Made by a program: the position numbers and the translations under genes. The notes under the pieces were generated by a model, which saw only the letters and a program-made list of their open reading frames with translations, had not been told where the DNA came from and ran no database searches. From positions 1 to 64,000 of the forward strand of contig SRJI02000005.1 of the NCBI GenBank assembly GCA_005473895.2: 64,000 bases of DNA. Reading direction: 5' to 3'. Of the stretch, positions 45,455 through 54,245 are shown in pieces. How positions within the stretch are numbered: position 1 is the stretch's first letter; every line of letters starts with the position of its first letter. Source of the stretch: Carideicomes alvinocaridis. GTDB taxonomy: Bacteria > Pseudomonadota > Alphaproteobacteria > Rhodobacterales > Rhodobacteraceae.

Positions 45455-46969
45455 ATGACCGCCCTGGCCTACACGGTGGCATTCGAGGGGGTCGATGCGC
45501 GGCTGGTGGAGGTGCAATGCGCCCTCTCCCCCGGCATGCCCGGCTTTGCCATCGTCGGCCTGCCGGACAAGGCGGTGTCGGAGGCGCGGGACCGCGTCCG
45601 CTCCGCCCTGTCGGCCCTGTCGGTGGCGCTACCGTCCAAGCGGATCACCGTGAATCTCTCTCCCGCCGACCTGCCCAAGGAAGGGTCGCATTTCGATCTG
45701 CCCATCGCGCTGGCCCTGCTCGCGGCGCTGGAGATCCTGCCGCACGACATGGTGGAAGGGATGGTCGCGCTCGGGGAATTGTCGCTCGACGGCTCGCTGG
45801 TCCCGGTGATCGGCGCCCTGCCCGCCGCCATGGCCGCGGCCGAGGCCGACCGCGCCCTGCTCTGCCCCCGGGCGTCAGGGGCGGAGGCCGCCTGGGTCGG
45901 CGCCACCCAGGTGATCGGCGCCGAGTCCCTGTCGGATGTCATCCGGCACCTTTCCGGCCAGACGCAGCTCACCCCCGCGGAGCCGGGGGAAGTGGCGCCG
46001 CTGCCCGCCGGCCGCGACCTGGCCGAGGTCAAGGGCCAGGAACGCGCCAAGCGCGCGCTGGAGATCGCCGCCGCCGGCCGGCACCACCTGCTCCTGGTGG
46101 GCACGCCCGGCTCGGGCAAGTCGATGCTGGCCGCGCGCCTGCCCGGCATTCTGCCGCCGCTCACGGCCCGCGAGGCGCTGGAGACCTCGATGATCCATTC
46201 GCTGGCGGGGCTGCTGGACGAGGGCGGCATCTCGCGCCAGCGCCCGTTCCGCGAACCGCATCACACCGCCTCCATGCCCGCCATCGTCGGCGGCGGACGC
46301 GGCGCCAAGCCCGGAGAGATCAGCCTGGCCCATAACGGCGTGCTGTTCCTCGACGAGTTCCCGGAATTTCCCCGCGCCGTGCTGGAGACCCTGCGCCAGC
46401 CGATCGAAACCGGCGAGGTCATGGTCGCCCGCGCCAATGCCCATGTGCGCTATCCCTGCCGCTTCATGCTGGTGGCCGCCGCCAATCCCTGCCGCTGCGG
46501 CTACCTGCCCGATCCCGCCCGCGCCTGCCCCCGCGTGCCGCAATGCGGGGACGAGTACATGGCGCGGATCTCCGGCCCGCTGATGGACCGTTTCGACCTT
46601 CGGGTGGACGTGCCGCCGGTGGCCTATACCGATCTCGACCTGCCCGCCTCGGGCGAGCGCACCGCCACGGTCGCGGCCCGGGTCGCCGCCGCCCGCGACC
46701 TCCAGGCGGCCCGCTACGACGGGCTTGCGGGCATGCGCCAGAATGCCGATGCCGAAGGCGACGTGCTGGCCCGGGTGGCCACGCCGGACGAGGCGGGCCG
46801 CGCCCTGCTCGCCCGCGTGGCGGAACGGTTCGGCCTCTCGGCGCGCGGCTATCACCGGGTGCTGCGGGTGGCGCGCACCATCGCCGATCTCGACGGGTCG
46901 GAGCAGGTGGGCAAGGCGCATCTCGCCGAAGCCGTGAGCTTTCGCCTCGTGGGGCTGAAGGAAGGGTAA
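45455..46969 (+). CDS. YifB/ComM-family Mg-chelatase-like AAA+ ATPase
   Basis: The 504-residue protein has an N-terminal ChlI-type Lon-protease-like fold (residues 1-170), a central AAA+ domain with Walker A GTPGSGKS (216-223) and Walker B LFLDEFPEF, a cysteine cluster NPCRCGYLPDPARACPRVPQC, and a C-terminal helical domain. ComM is a hexameric helicase that promotes branch migration during natural transformation and recombination. It is a single-gene unit. The upstream region includes TTAACCATTTGGCAA, a near match to a CtrA-type site. Confidence 0.94.
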   Translation: MTALAYTVAFEGVDARLVEVQCALSPGMPGFAIVGLPDKAVSEARDRVRSALSALSVALPSKRITVNLSPADLPKEGSHFDLPIALALLAALEILPHDMVEGMVALGELSLDGSLVPVIGALPAAMAAAEADRALLCPRASGAEAAWVGATQVIGAESLSDVIRHLSGQTQLTPAEPGEVAPLPAGRDLAEVKGQERAKRALEIAAAGRHHLLLVGTPGSGKSMLAARLPGILPPLTAREALETSMIHSLAGLLDEGGISRQRPFREPHHTASMPAIVGGGRGAKPGEISLAHNGVLFLDEFPEFPRAVLETLRQPIETGEVMVARANAHVRYPCRFMLVAAANPCRCGYLPDPARACPRVPQCGDEYMARISGPLMDRFDLRVDVPPVAYTDLDLPASGERTATVAARVAAARDLQAARYDGLAGMRQNADAEGDVLARVATPDEAGRALLARVAERFGLSARGYHRVLRVARTIADLDGSEQVGKAHLAEAVSFRLVGLKEG

Positions 46970-47049
46970 GGGGGTAGGCGCCGGGGCGACCTCGCCCGCC
47001 TCTGCCACGGCGGGTTGGTCAGCGGGACATGCCCTTTGCCCGAGGGCGG

Positions 47050-47949
47050 TCAGCGCAGCGCCACCACCCAGTCCGCCAGGTCCGCGAGCGCCGCATCCGC
47101 CTCGGGGAGGATCCCGCCGAAGATCGGCCAGGCATGGGGCACGTCCTTCGCCACGTGCAGCGTGGTGCGGATGCCCTGCCCCCGCAGCCGCGAGGCGAGG
47201 CGGAGCGTGTCGTCGCGCAGGATCTCCGTTTCGCTGCAGCTGAGCCAGACCGGGCCGGCCCCGGTGAACTCCGCCTCGAGCGGCGAGGCGCGCCAATCGT
47301 CCGGATCGGCCCCGAACAGGACCAGGTCCCGCAGATCCGCCATGCGCGAGGCCGGAAGCAGCGCGTCCCGCGCCGCGTTCTCCCGCAGCGAGGCGCCCGA
47401 CAGGGTCATGTCGGTGAAGGGCGACATGGCGTATGTGCCGGCCGGGCGGGGCAGATCCCGGCGCAGGATCTCCGCCAGCAGGGCCAGTGCCAGGCCGCCC
47501 CCGGCACTGTCCCCGCCGATCACCACGCGGCCGGGATCGAACCGGGTGCAAATCTCCTCCCAGATTGCCAGGGCATCCGCGAAGGCGGCGGGAAAGGGAT
47601 GCTCCGGCGCCAGCCGGTAATCGGGCAGCAGTGCAGGGCACCCGGTCGCGGCGGAGAGCCGGGCCAGCATCTTCCAATGGGTCCGCGGGGAGCCGAAGAC
47701 ATAGGCCCCGCCGTGGAAATGCAGCAGCATGCCTGCGCTGTCCTCCGCGCCCGTTCCCGCGCCGGTCACCCGGAGCGCCGGACGCCCCGCGACGAGGACG
47801 TTCTCGCGCCGCGCGCCCCGCGGCGCCGGCAACAGCTGCGCCTGCCGCTCGAACCGCCGCCGCAGCGGGGCCGGATCGCGCGCCCGCGCCAGCATCCTGC
47901 GCTCCGTCAGGCGCAGCCAGCGCGACAGGAGCGCGAGGCGCAGGCTCAC
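47050..47949 (-). CDS. Alpha/beta hydrolase of the hormone-sensitive lipase family
   Basis: The 299-residue esterase has the oxyanion motif HGGAY (79-83) and nucleophile S148 in GDSAGGGLA. The acid is probably in the [10 protein letters not shown] region and the histidine in [11 protein letters not shown]. The N-terminus is basic and helical. Family members hydrolyse short-chain esters. The natural substrate is unknown. The start overlaps the stop of gshB (ATGA), so it is translated from the same message as glutathione synthetase. Confidence 0.9.
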   Translation of the reverse strand: MSLRLALLSRWLRLTERRMLARARDPAPLRRRFERQAQLLPAPRGARRENVLVAGRPALRVTGAGTGAEDSAGMLLHFHGGAYVFGSPRTHWKMLARLSAATGCPALLPDYRLAPEHPFPAAFADALAIWEEICTRFDPGRVVIGGDSAGGGLALALLAEILRRDLPRPAGTYAMSPFTDMTLSGASLRENAARDALLPASRMADLRDLVLFGADPDDWRASPLEAEFTGAGPVWLSCSETEILRDDTLRLASRLRGQGIRTTLHVAKDVPHAWPIFGGILPEADAALADLADWVVALR

Positions 47950-48881
47950 CGCCGCTTGGCCTCGATCGCCTCCCAGATGCGGCCGGCGACATTGACCCCG
48001 TCGAAGCGCTCCATCTCCTGGATGCCCGTGGGAGAGGTCAGGTTGATCTCGGTCAGCCAGTCGCCGATCACGTCGATCCCGACGAAGACCTGTCCCTTCT
48101 CCTTCAGCAGGGGCCCGATCCGGGCGCAGATCTCCAGGTCACGCTCGGTCATCGCCACCTTTTCGGGGCGGCCGCCGACATGCATGTTCGACCGGGTCTC
48201 GCCCTCCGCCGGCACCCGGTTGATGGCGCCCACCGGCTCGCCGTCCACGAGGATGATGCGCTTGTCCCCCTTGGTGACGGCGGGAAGGTATTTCTGCACG
48301 ATCAGCGGCTCACGGGTGAAGCCGGCAAAGAGTTCGTGCAGGGAAGAGAGGTTGCGGTCGTTCTCGTCCAGCCGGAACACGCCGGCGCCGCCATTGCCGT
48401 AGAGCGGCTTGAGAATGATGTCGCCATGACGCTGCTTGAAGGCGCGGATGGTGGCGAGATCGCGGGCGATGGTGGTGGGCGGGGTGAGGTCGGGGAAGCG
48501 CAGGACCAGCAGCTTCTCGGGATAGTTGCGGACCCAGAAGGGATCGTTGACCACCAGGGTGTCGGGATGGATCCGCTCCAGCAGGTGGGTGGTGGTGATG
48601 TAATGCATGTCGAAGGGCGGGTCCTGGCGCAGCCAGACCACGTCGAACTCCGACAGGTCGACCTCCCGCATTTCGCCGAGCGTGAAGTGGTCTCCCTTCA
48701 CGCGCTGCACCTCCAGGGAGCAGCCGCGCGCGGTCAGCCGGCCCTCCTGCCAGGCCAGGGCGTCGGGCAGGTAGTAGAACAGTTCGTGGCCCCGCGCCTG
48801 CGCCTCCTCGGCCAGGCGGAAGGTGCTGTCCGCGTTGATGTCGATCGGACCGATCGGGTCCATCTGGAAGGCGATCTTCAT
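47946..48881 (-). CDS. gshB: Glutathione synthetase
   Basis: The 311-residue ATP-grasp ligase adds glycine to gamma-glutamylcysteine. It starts [37 protein letters not shown], has the [24 protein letters not shown] block, the ATP-binding loop [16 protein letters not shown] and the metal-binding end [25 protein letters not shown]. The esterase gene overlaps downstream. yraN and rsmI lie upstream on the same strand after a 77-base gap, so one longer transcript is possible. Confidence 0.96.
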   Translation of the reverse strand: MKIAFQMDPIGPIDINADSTFRLAEEAQARGHELFYYLPDALAWQEGRLTARGCSLEVQRVKGDHFTLGEMREVDLSEFDVVWLRQDPPFDMHYITTTHLLERIHPDTLVVNDPFWVRNYPEKLLVLRFPDLTPPTTIARDLATIRAFKQRHGDIILKPLYGNGGAGVFRLDENDRNLSSLHELFAGFTREPLIVQKYLPAVTKGDKRIILVDGEPVGAINRVPAEGETRSNMHVGGRPEKVAMTERDLEICARIGPLLKEKGQVFVGIDVIGDWLTEINLTSPTGIQEMERFDGVNVAGRIWEAIEAKRR

Positions 48882-48958
48882 GTGCCCGGGCTCCTTCAGA
48901 GTTCCGGACCTACATGGCGCAGCGGGCGGGCGGGATCAATGGCCGGCACGCCGAGCCC

Positions 48959-49312
48959 TCAATGACCGAAGGCGTTCTCGATCAGGCTCATTCGTCCGTA
49001 CCCGTCGACCAGGGCGACGTCGAACCGGACCGGGGTCAGTTGACCCCGGGGCTGCGTGCCGAGAAATTCCGCCGCCGCATCGTAGATGCGGCGCATCTGC
49101 CGCTGGCTCAGCCGCTCGGCGGCGCGCGCGAAATCGCGCGCCTTCTTGACCTCGATGAAGATCAGCCCGTCCCCGTCGCGGGCGATCAGGTCGACCTCGC
49201 CGCCCGCGCCGCGCCAGCGGCGCGCCGCCACGGGATAGCCGCGCGAGACGTAGTCTCGCGCAACGCAATCTTCTGCCGCAAGGCCCGCATGATAGGAGGT
49301 CGCACCGCTCAT
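48959..49312 (-). CDS. yraN: YraN family (UPF0102) nuclease-fold protein
   Basis: The 117-residue protein shows the family's PD-(D/E)xK-like core GGEVDLIARDGDGLIFIEVKKARDF. The preceding AEDCVARDYVSRGYPVAARRWRG is also characteristic. Its cellular role is unproven; relatives may act on branched DNA. The start overlaps the stop of rsmI (ATGA). The rsmI-yraN arrangement beside a divergent LpoA-like gene is widely conserved. Confidence 0.93.
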   Translation of the reverse strand: MSGATSYHAGLAAEDCVARDYVSRGYPVAARRWRGAGGEVDLIARDGDGLIFIEVKKARDFARAAERLSQRQMRRIYDAAAEFLGTQPRGQLTPVRFDVALVDGYGRMSLIENAFGH

Positions 49313-50178
49313 CGTTCCCGTTCCCGGTCCAGTTTCAACGCCATCTGGTAGGCCTCGCGCTTGGGAATCCCCAGCGAGCGCGAGACAGCCTCCGCCGTAT
49401 CTTTCACGGAAAGGGTTTCCAGGCCCCTAACGACCGCCTCCTCCAGCTCCGCCGCATCGGGGGGCGCGGCTTCGCCGCGCCCGATGACGACCACCACCTC
49501 CCCCTTGACCTGGCCTGCCTCGTAGGCCGCGGCAAGCTCTTCGAGCGTGCCGCGGCGGATCTCCTCGAATTTCTTGGTGAGTTCCCGGCAGACGGCCGCA
49601 GGCCGGCTGCCTCCGAGCACCGCCGCCGCGTCGCGCAGCGACGCGGCAAGACGACGGGGCGATTCGTAGATCACCAGCGTGGCCGCGATCTCTGCGAGAT
49701 CGCGGAGCGCCGCCTTGCGGCGCGCGGCCGTCGCGGGCAGAAACCCCGCGAAAAGAAACCTGTCCGTGGGCAGGCCCGACAGGGCCAGCGCGGTGTCCGC
49801 GGCGCTGGGCCCCGGCGCGCAGGTCACCCGGTGTCCCGCCTCGGCCGCGGCGCGGCCGAGGTCGAAGCCGGGATCGGCGATCAGCGGCATTCCCGCCTCG
49901 GACGCATAGGCGACCGAGCATCCCTGCTCCAGCAGGCCGAGCAGCCTGGGCCGCATCTTGGCGCCGTTGTGGTCGTGATAGGCAAGAAGCGGCCGGTCGC
50001 CCAGCGCCACGCCGTGGATCTCCAGAAGCCGGCGCATCGAGCGCGTATCCTCCGCAGCGAGCGCATCTGCGCTCGCCAGCACGTCCAGCGCGCGCAGCGT
50101 GATGTCCCGCGCCGACCCGATCGGGGTGCCGACGAAGTACAGCCCCGGCTCCAACCGTTCGATCCTGGCAATCCCCAC
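49309..50178 (-). CDS. rsmI: 16S rRNA (cytidine-1402-2'-O)-methyltransferase
   Basis: The 289-residue enzyme methylates the ribose of C1402 in the ribosomal P site with S-adenosylmethionine. Signatures are GLYFVGTPIGSARDITLRALDVLASADALAAEDTR, YASEAGMPLIADPGFDL, APGPSA and LPTDRFLFAGFLP, all of the tetrapyrrole-methylase-like fold. yraN follows with a 4-base overlap. The divergent region toward 50275 contains CTTGAA (50192-50197) and TTCAAG (50211-50216) around an AT core. Confidence 0.95.
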   Translation of the reverse strand: MGIARIERLEPGLYFVGTPIGSARDITLRALDVLASADALAAEDTRSMRRLLEIHGVALGDRPLLAYHDHNGAKMRPRLLGLLEQGCSVAYASEAGMPLIADPGFDLGRAAAEAGHRVTCAPGPSAADTALALSGLPTDRFLFAGFLPATAARRKAALRDLAEIAATLVIYESPRRLAASLRDAAAVLGGSRPAAVCRELTKKFEEIRRGTLEELAAAYEAGQVKGEVVVVIGRGEAAPPDAAELEEAVVRGLETLSVKDTAEAVSRSLGIPKREAYQMALKLDRERER

Positions 50179-50274
50179 TGGACCCTGCTCCCTTGAAGTC
50201 TATTATCGCTTTCAAGCCTCCGCCGGGTCCGACGGCCCGCCCCCGAAGGAGTCATAGGGAGAATTGACCTGACC

Positions 50275-51450
50275 ATGTTTGCCGTTTTGTCCCCGGCCCG
50301 CAAGCTGATCGCCCGGACCGGCGCCATTCTCGCGCTGGCGGCCCTGGCCGCCTGTGGCGATGTCGCCATGCCCCGCATGACCGCCGGCCCCAGCATCGAC
50401 ACCTCGAAACCGGTGCCCGTCGCCCTGCTCGTGCCGCGCAGCGAACCCGGTGCGGCCTCCGTGGCCCGCGCCCTGGAAAATGCCGCCCGGCTCGCCATCG
50501 CCGACCTGGGCGACGTGAAGGTCGACCTGCGGGTCTACGACACCGCCGGCCAGCCCGACCAAGCCGCCGCACAGGCCCAGGCCGCGGTGGATAACGGCGC
50601 GCGCATCATCCTCGGCCCGCTCTTCGCCGAGGCCGCGAACGCGGCCGGCGTCGCCGTGGCGGACGAGGGCGTGAACGTGCTCGCCTTCTCCAACAACACC
50701 TCGATCGCCGGCGGCAACGTCTTCGTGCTGGGCCAGACCTTCGACAACACCGCCCGGCGGCTGGTTTCCTACGCCGCGCGCCAGGGCAAGCGCCGCGCCG
50801 TCGTCGCCCACCCGAACAATGTCGAGGGGCAGATGGGCCTTGCCGCGATCAACCGCGCCGCGGCCGGGTCCGGCCTGACCGTCGCCGGGGCCGAGAGCTT
50901 CGTCTTCTCGCAGCAGGGCGTGATCGACGCGGTGCCGCGCATCAAGGGCACGGTGGAAAGCACCGGCGCCGACATGCTGATGCTGACCTCCAACACCGCC
51001 GGCGCCCTGCCCCTGCTGGTCCAGCTGCTGCCCGAGGCCGGGCTGACCCCGAGCCAGGTGCAATATGCCGGGCTGGCCCGCTGGGACGTGCCGCCGCAGA
51101 CGCTGGAGCTGGCCGGCGTGCAGGGCGGCTGGTTCACCATGCCCGATCAGGGTGCCATCCGCAGCTTCGAGAGCCGCTACCAGGCCACCTACGGCTCCGC
51201 GCCGCACCAGCTGGCCGGGCTCGCCTTCGACGGGATCGCCGCGATCGGCGCGCTGGTCAAGGCCGGCAAGGCCGACGCGCTGACCGCCGGGGCGCTGACC
51301 CAGTCGGCCGGCTTCCAGGGCGTCGGGGGCGTGTTCCGCCTGCGCCCGGACGGCACCAATGAACGCGGCCTCGCCGTGGCAACGATCCGTGACAAGAAGG
51401 TGGTCATCCTTGACCCAGCCCCGAGGAGCTTTGGCGGCGCGGGGTTCTGA
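50275..51450 (+). CDS. LpoA-like penicillin-binding protein activator, lipoprotein
   Basis: The 391-residue protein has a lipoprotein signal with lipobox LAAC (C27 as lipid anchor) and a periplasmic-binding-protein-type fold (PVALLVPRSEPGAASVARALENAARLAIADL at the start, VDNGARIILGPLFAEAANAAGVAVADEGVNVLAFSNNTSIAGGNVFVLG in the middle). It matches the YraM/LpoA C-terminal domain, which activates PBP1A. The N-terminal TPR part of E. coli LpoA is absent, as usual in Alphaproteobacteria. It is divergent from rsmI-yraN, the conserved order. glnD starts inside its 3' end. Confidence 0.9.
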   Translation: MFAVLSPARKLIARTGAILALAALAACGDVAMPRMTAGPSIDTSKPVPVALLVPRSEPGAASVARALENAARLAIADLGDVKVDLRVYDTAGQPDQAAAQAQAAVDNGARIILGPLFAEAANAAGVAVADEGVNVLAFSNNTSIAGGNVFVLGQTFDNTARRLVSYAARQGKRRAVVAHPNNVEGQMGLAAINRAAAGSGLTVAGAESFVFSQQGVIDAVPRIKGTVESTGADMLMLTSNTAGALPLLVQLLPEAGLTPSQVQYAGLARWDVPPQTLELAGVQGGWFTMPDQGAIRSFESRYQATYGSAPHQLAGLAFDGIAAIGALVKAGKADALTAGALTQSAGFQGVGGVFRLRPDGTNERGLAVATIRDKKVVILDPAPRSFGGAGF

Positions 51451-54220
51451 TCCCGCACCAGCCGCCGCAGCGGACCGGACGCCGGGGGATCTGATCCGCC
51501 CGGCGTCCGACATTTTCGACCACCAGGCCCTGCGCGCCGCGCTCGACGCCCTCGGGGGCGACGATCCGCGCGAGCTGCGCGAGACCGCCGTGCGACTGCT
51601 GCGCGACGCGCTGGAGGGCGGCATGGCGGCGATCACCGAGAGCCTCGCCCGCGAGCCGCTGCGCGCCCGGCCCGCGATCCGCTCCATCGCCTGGCTCACC
51701 GACCAGGTGGTCAAGACGGCCTGGCACGTGGCCGCCGAGCGGCTGCATCCCCTGCCCAATCCCACCGAGGGCGAGCGGGTCGCGGTGCTGGCCGTGGGCG
51801 GTTACGGCCGCGGCGAGATGGCGCCGCATTCCGATGTCGACCTGCTGTTCCTCACCCCCTACAAGATCACCCCCTGGGCTGAGAGCGTGGTGGAATCCAT
51901 GCTCTACATCCTGTGGGACCTGCGGCTGAAGGTCGGCCATTCCACCCGCACGGTGAAGGATTGCATCCGGCTGGGCCAGCAGGACATGACGATCCGCACC
52001 TCGATGCTGGAGCAGCGCTTCGTCTGCGGCGCGCCGCGGCTGGCGAAAGAGCTCGACCGGCGCCTGCGCAAGGAGCTGTTCGACGGCACCGAGAAGGAAT
52101 TCGTCGAGGCCAAGCTGGAAGAGCGCGACCTGCGCCACGAGAAACAGGGCGGCCAGCGCTACATGGTCGAGCCCAACGTGAAGGAGGGCAAGGGCGGGCT
52201 CCGGGACCTACAATCGCTGTTCTGGATCGCCAAGTATGTCCACCACACCGACACCGCGGAGGGGCTGGTCAAGCTCGGCGTCTTCCGGCGCGAGGAATAC
52301 GACCGCTTCGCCAAGGCGGAGAACTTTCTCTGGGCCGTGCGCTGCCACCTGCATATCCGCGCCGGCCGCGCCACCGACCAGCTGACCTTCGACCGCCAGG
52401 TCGAGGTGGCCGAGGCGATGGGCTACGAGGATCGCGGCGGCCGCCGGGCGGTGGAGCATTTCATGCAGGATTACTTCCGCCACGCCACCGCCGTGGGGGA
52501 CCTGACGCGCATCCTGCTGACCTCGCTCGAGGCCGAGCACGTGAAATCCGCGCCGCTGCTGGAGCGCATCTTCCGCCGCCGTCGCAAGGTGAAGCCCGGC
52601 TACGTGGTGATCCACAACCGGCTGGCACTGGCGGACCACGACGCCTTCCTGTCCGACAAGCTGAACATCCTGCGGGTCTTCGAGGAGGGGCTGCGCACCG
52701 GGCTGCTGATCCACCCGGACGTCATGCGGCTGATCACCCGGAACCTGCAGCTGATCGACGACGGTATGCGCAACGACCCGGTGGCCAACCGCATCTTCCT
52801 CGGGCTGCTGCTGAAACACGGCAACCCGGAACGCGCCCTGCGCCGGATGAACGAGCTGGGCGTGCTGGCCGCCTTCCTGCCGGAATTCGAGCCGGTCGTG
52901 GCGATGATGCAGTTCAACATGTACCACCATTACACGGTGGACGAGCACATCATCCAATGCCTGTCCCACCTGTCACAGATCGAGCGGGACGAGCTGCAGG
53001 AGGAGCTGCCGGTCTCCACCGACATCGTGCATTCGGGGTTCAACCGGAAGGTGCTCTATGTCGCGCTGCTGCTGCACGACATCGGCAAGGGGCGGGACGA
53101 GGATCACTCCGTGCTGGGCGCCCAGATCGCCCGCCGCGTCTGCCCCCGGCTGGGGCTGAAGAAGTCGGAATGCGACACGGTGGAATGGCTGGTCCGCCAT
53201 CACCTGCTGATGTCCGACATGGCGCAGAAGCGCGACATCGCCGACCCGCGCACGGTGCGCGACTTTGCCAAGGCGGTGGGCTCGGTCAGGCGGCTGGACC
53301 TGCTGACGCTGCTCACCGTCTGCGACATCCGCGGCGTGGGTCCCGGCACCTGGAACAACTGGAAGGCCGCCCTGCTGCGCGCGCTCTACCGCCAGACCCG
53401 CCGCGCGCTGGAGGACGGGATGGAGGCGCTCAGCCGCGAGACCCGCGGCGCCGAGGCCAAGCGCAACCTGCGCGAGGCGCTGTCGGACTGGGATCCGAGG
53501 GACCTGCGCTCGGAGACGCAGCGGCATTACGACACCTATTGGCAGGGGCTGCATGTCACCGCCCACGTGGTCTTTGCCCACCTGCTGAAGGATCTCGGCA
53601 CGGACGAGATCCGCATCGACCTGCACCCGGACGAGGATCGCGACGCCACGCGGATCTGCTTTGCGCTGTCCGACCATCCCGGCATCTTCTCGCGGCTTGC
53701 GGGGGCGCTGGCGCTGGTGGGGGCGAACGTGGTGGACGCGCGGACCTATACCACCAAGGACGGCTTCGCCACGGCGGCCTTCTGGGTGCAGGACCATGAC
53801 GGGTCGCCCTACGAGGCGTCGCGCCTGCCCCGCCTGCGGCAGATGATCGAGAAGACGCTCAAGGGCGAGGTCGTGGCGCGCGAGGCGATCAAGTCGCGCG
53901 ACAAGCTCAAGAGCCGGGAAAAGGCGTTCCGCGTCCCGACCTCGATCACCTTCGACAATGACGGGTCGGAGATCTACACGATCATCGAGGTCGATACCCG
54001 CGACCGGCCCGGCCTGCTTTACGACCTGACGCGGGCGATGGCGGCCTCCAACGTCTATATCGCGTCGGCGGTGATCGCCACTTATGGCGAACAGGCAGTG
54101 GACAGTTTCTACGTCAAGGATATGTTCGGCCTGAAATTCTACGGCGCCGCCAAGCAGCGCTCGCTGGAGAAACGTCTGCGCGAGGCCATCGCGCGCGGGG
54201 CGGAGAGGGCGCGGGAATGA
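51410..54220 (+). CDS. glnD: [Protein-PII] uridylyltransferase / uridylyl-removing enzyme
   Basis: The cytosolic nitrogen sensor adds UMP to PII proteins at low glutamine and removes it at high glutamine. A nucleotidyltransferase domain (GGYGRGEMAPHSDVDLLF, about residues 129-146), a PII-uridylyltransferase helical region, an HD hydrolase domain (LLLHDIGKGRDEDHS near 554) and two ACT domains (near 747 and 853) are present in order. The start is uncertain. I chose the TTG at 51410, which has AAGAAGG 10 bases upstream and gives 936 residues. An ATG at 51359 would need a 92-base overlap with the upstream gene. A later GTG/TTG is also possible. Confidence 0.93.
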   Translation: MTQPRGALAARGSDPAPAAAADRTPGDLIRPASDIFDHQALRAALDALGGDDPRELRETAVRLLRDALEGGMAAITESLAREPLRARPAIRSIAWLTDQVVKTAWHVAAERLHPLPNPTEGERVAVLAVGGYGRGEMAPHSDVDLLFLTPYKITPWAESVVESMLYILWDLRLKVGHSTRTVKDCIRLGQQDMTIRTSMLEQRFVCGAPRLAKELDRRLRKELFDGTEKEFVEAKLEERDLRHEKQGGQRYMVEPNVKEGKGGLRDLQSLFWIAKYVHHTDTAEGLVKLGVFRREEYDRFAKAENFLWAVRCHLHIRAGRATDQLTFDRQVEVAEAMGYEDRGGRRAVEHFMQDYFRHATAVGDLTRILLTSLEAEHVKSAPLLERIFRRRRKVKPGYVVIHNRLALADHDAFLSDKLNILRVFEEGLRTGLLIHPDVMRLITRNLQLIDDGMRNDPVANRIFLGLLLKHGNPERALRRMNELGVLAAFLPEFEPVVAMMQFNMYHHYTVDEHIIQCLSHLSQIERDELQEELPVSTDIVHSGFNRKVLYVALLLHDIGKGRDEDHSVLGAQIARRVCPRLGLKKSECDTVEWLVRHHLLMSDMAQKRDIADPRTVRDFAKAVGSVRRLDLLTLLTVCDIRGVGPGTWNNWKAALLRALYRQTRRALEDGMEALSRETRGAEAKRNLREALSDWDPRDLRSETQRHYDTYWQGLHVTAHVVFAHLLKDLGTDEIRIDLHPDEDRDATRICFALSDHPGIFSRLAGALALVGANVVDARTYTTKDGFATAAFWVQDHDGSPYEASRLPRLRQMIEKTLKGEVVAREAIKSRDKLKSREKAFRVPTSITFDNDGSEIYTIIEVDTRDRPGLLYDLTRAMAASNVYIASAVIATYGEQAVDSFYVKDMFGLKFYGAAKQRSLEKRLREAIARGAERARE

Positions 54221-54245
54221 CCCTCCCCCCGATCGGGAGCAATCG

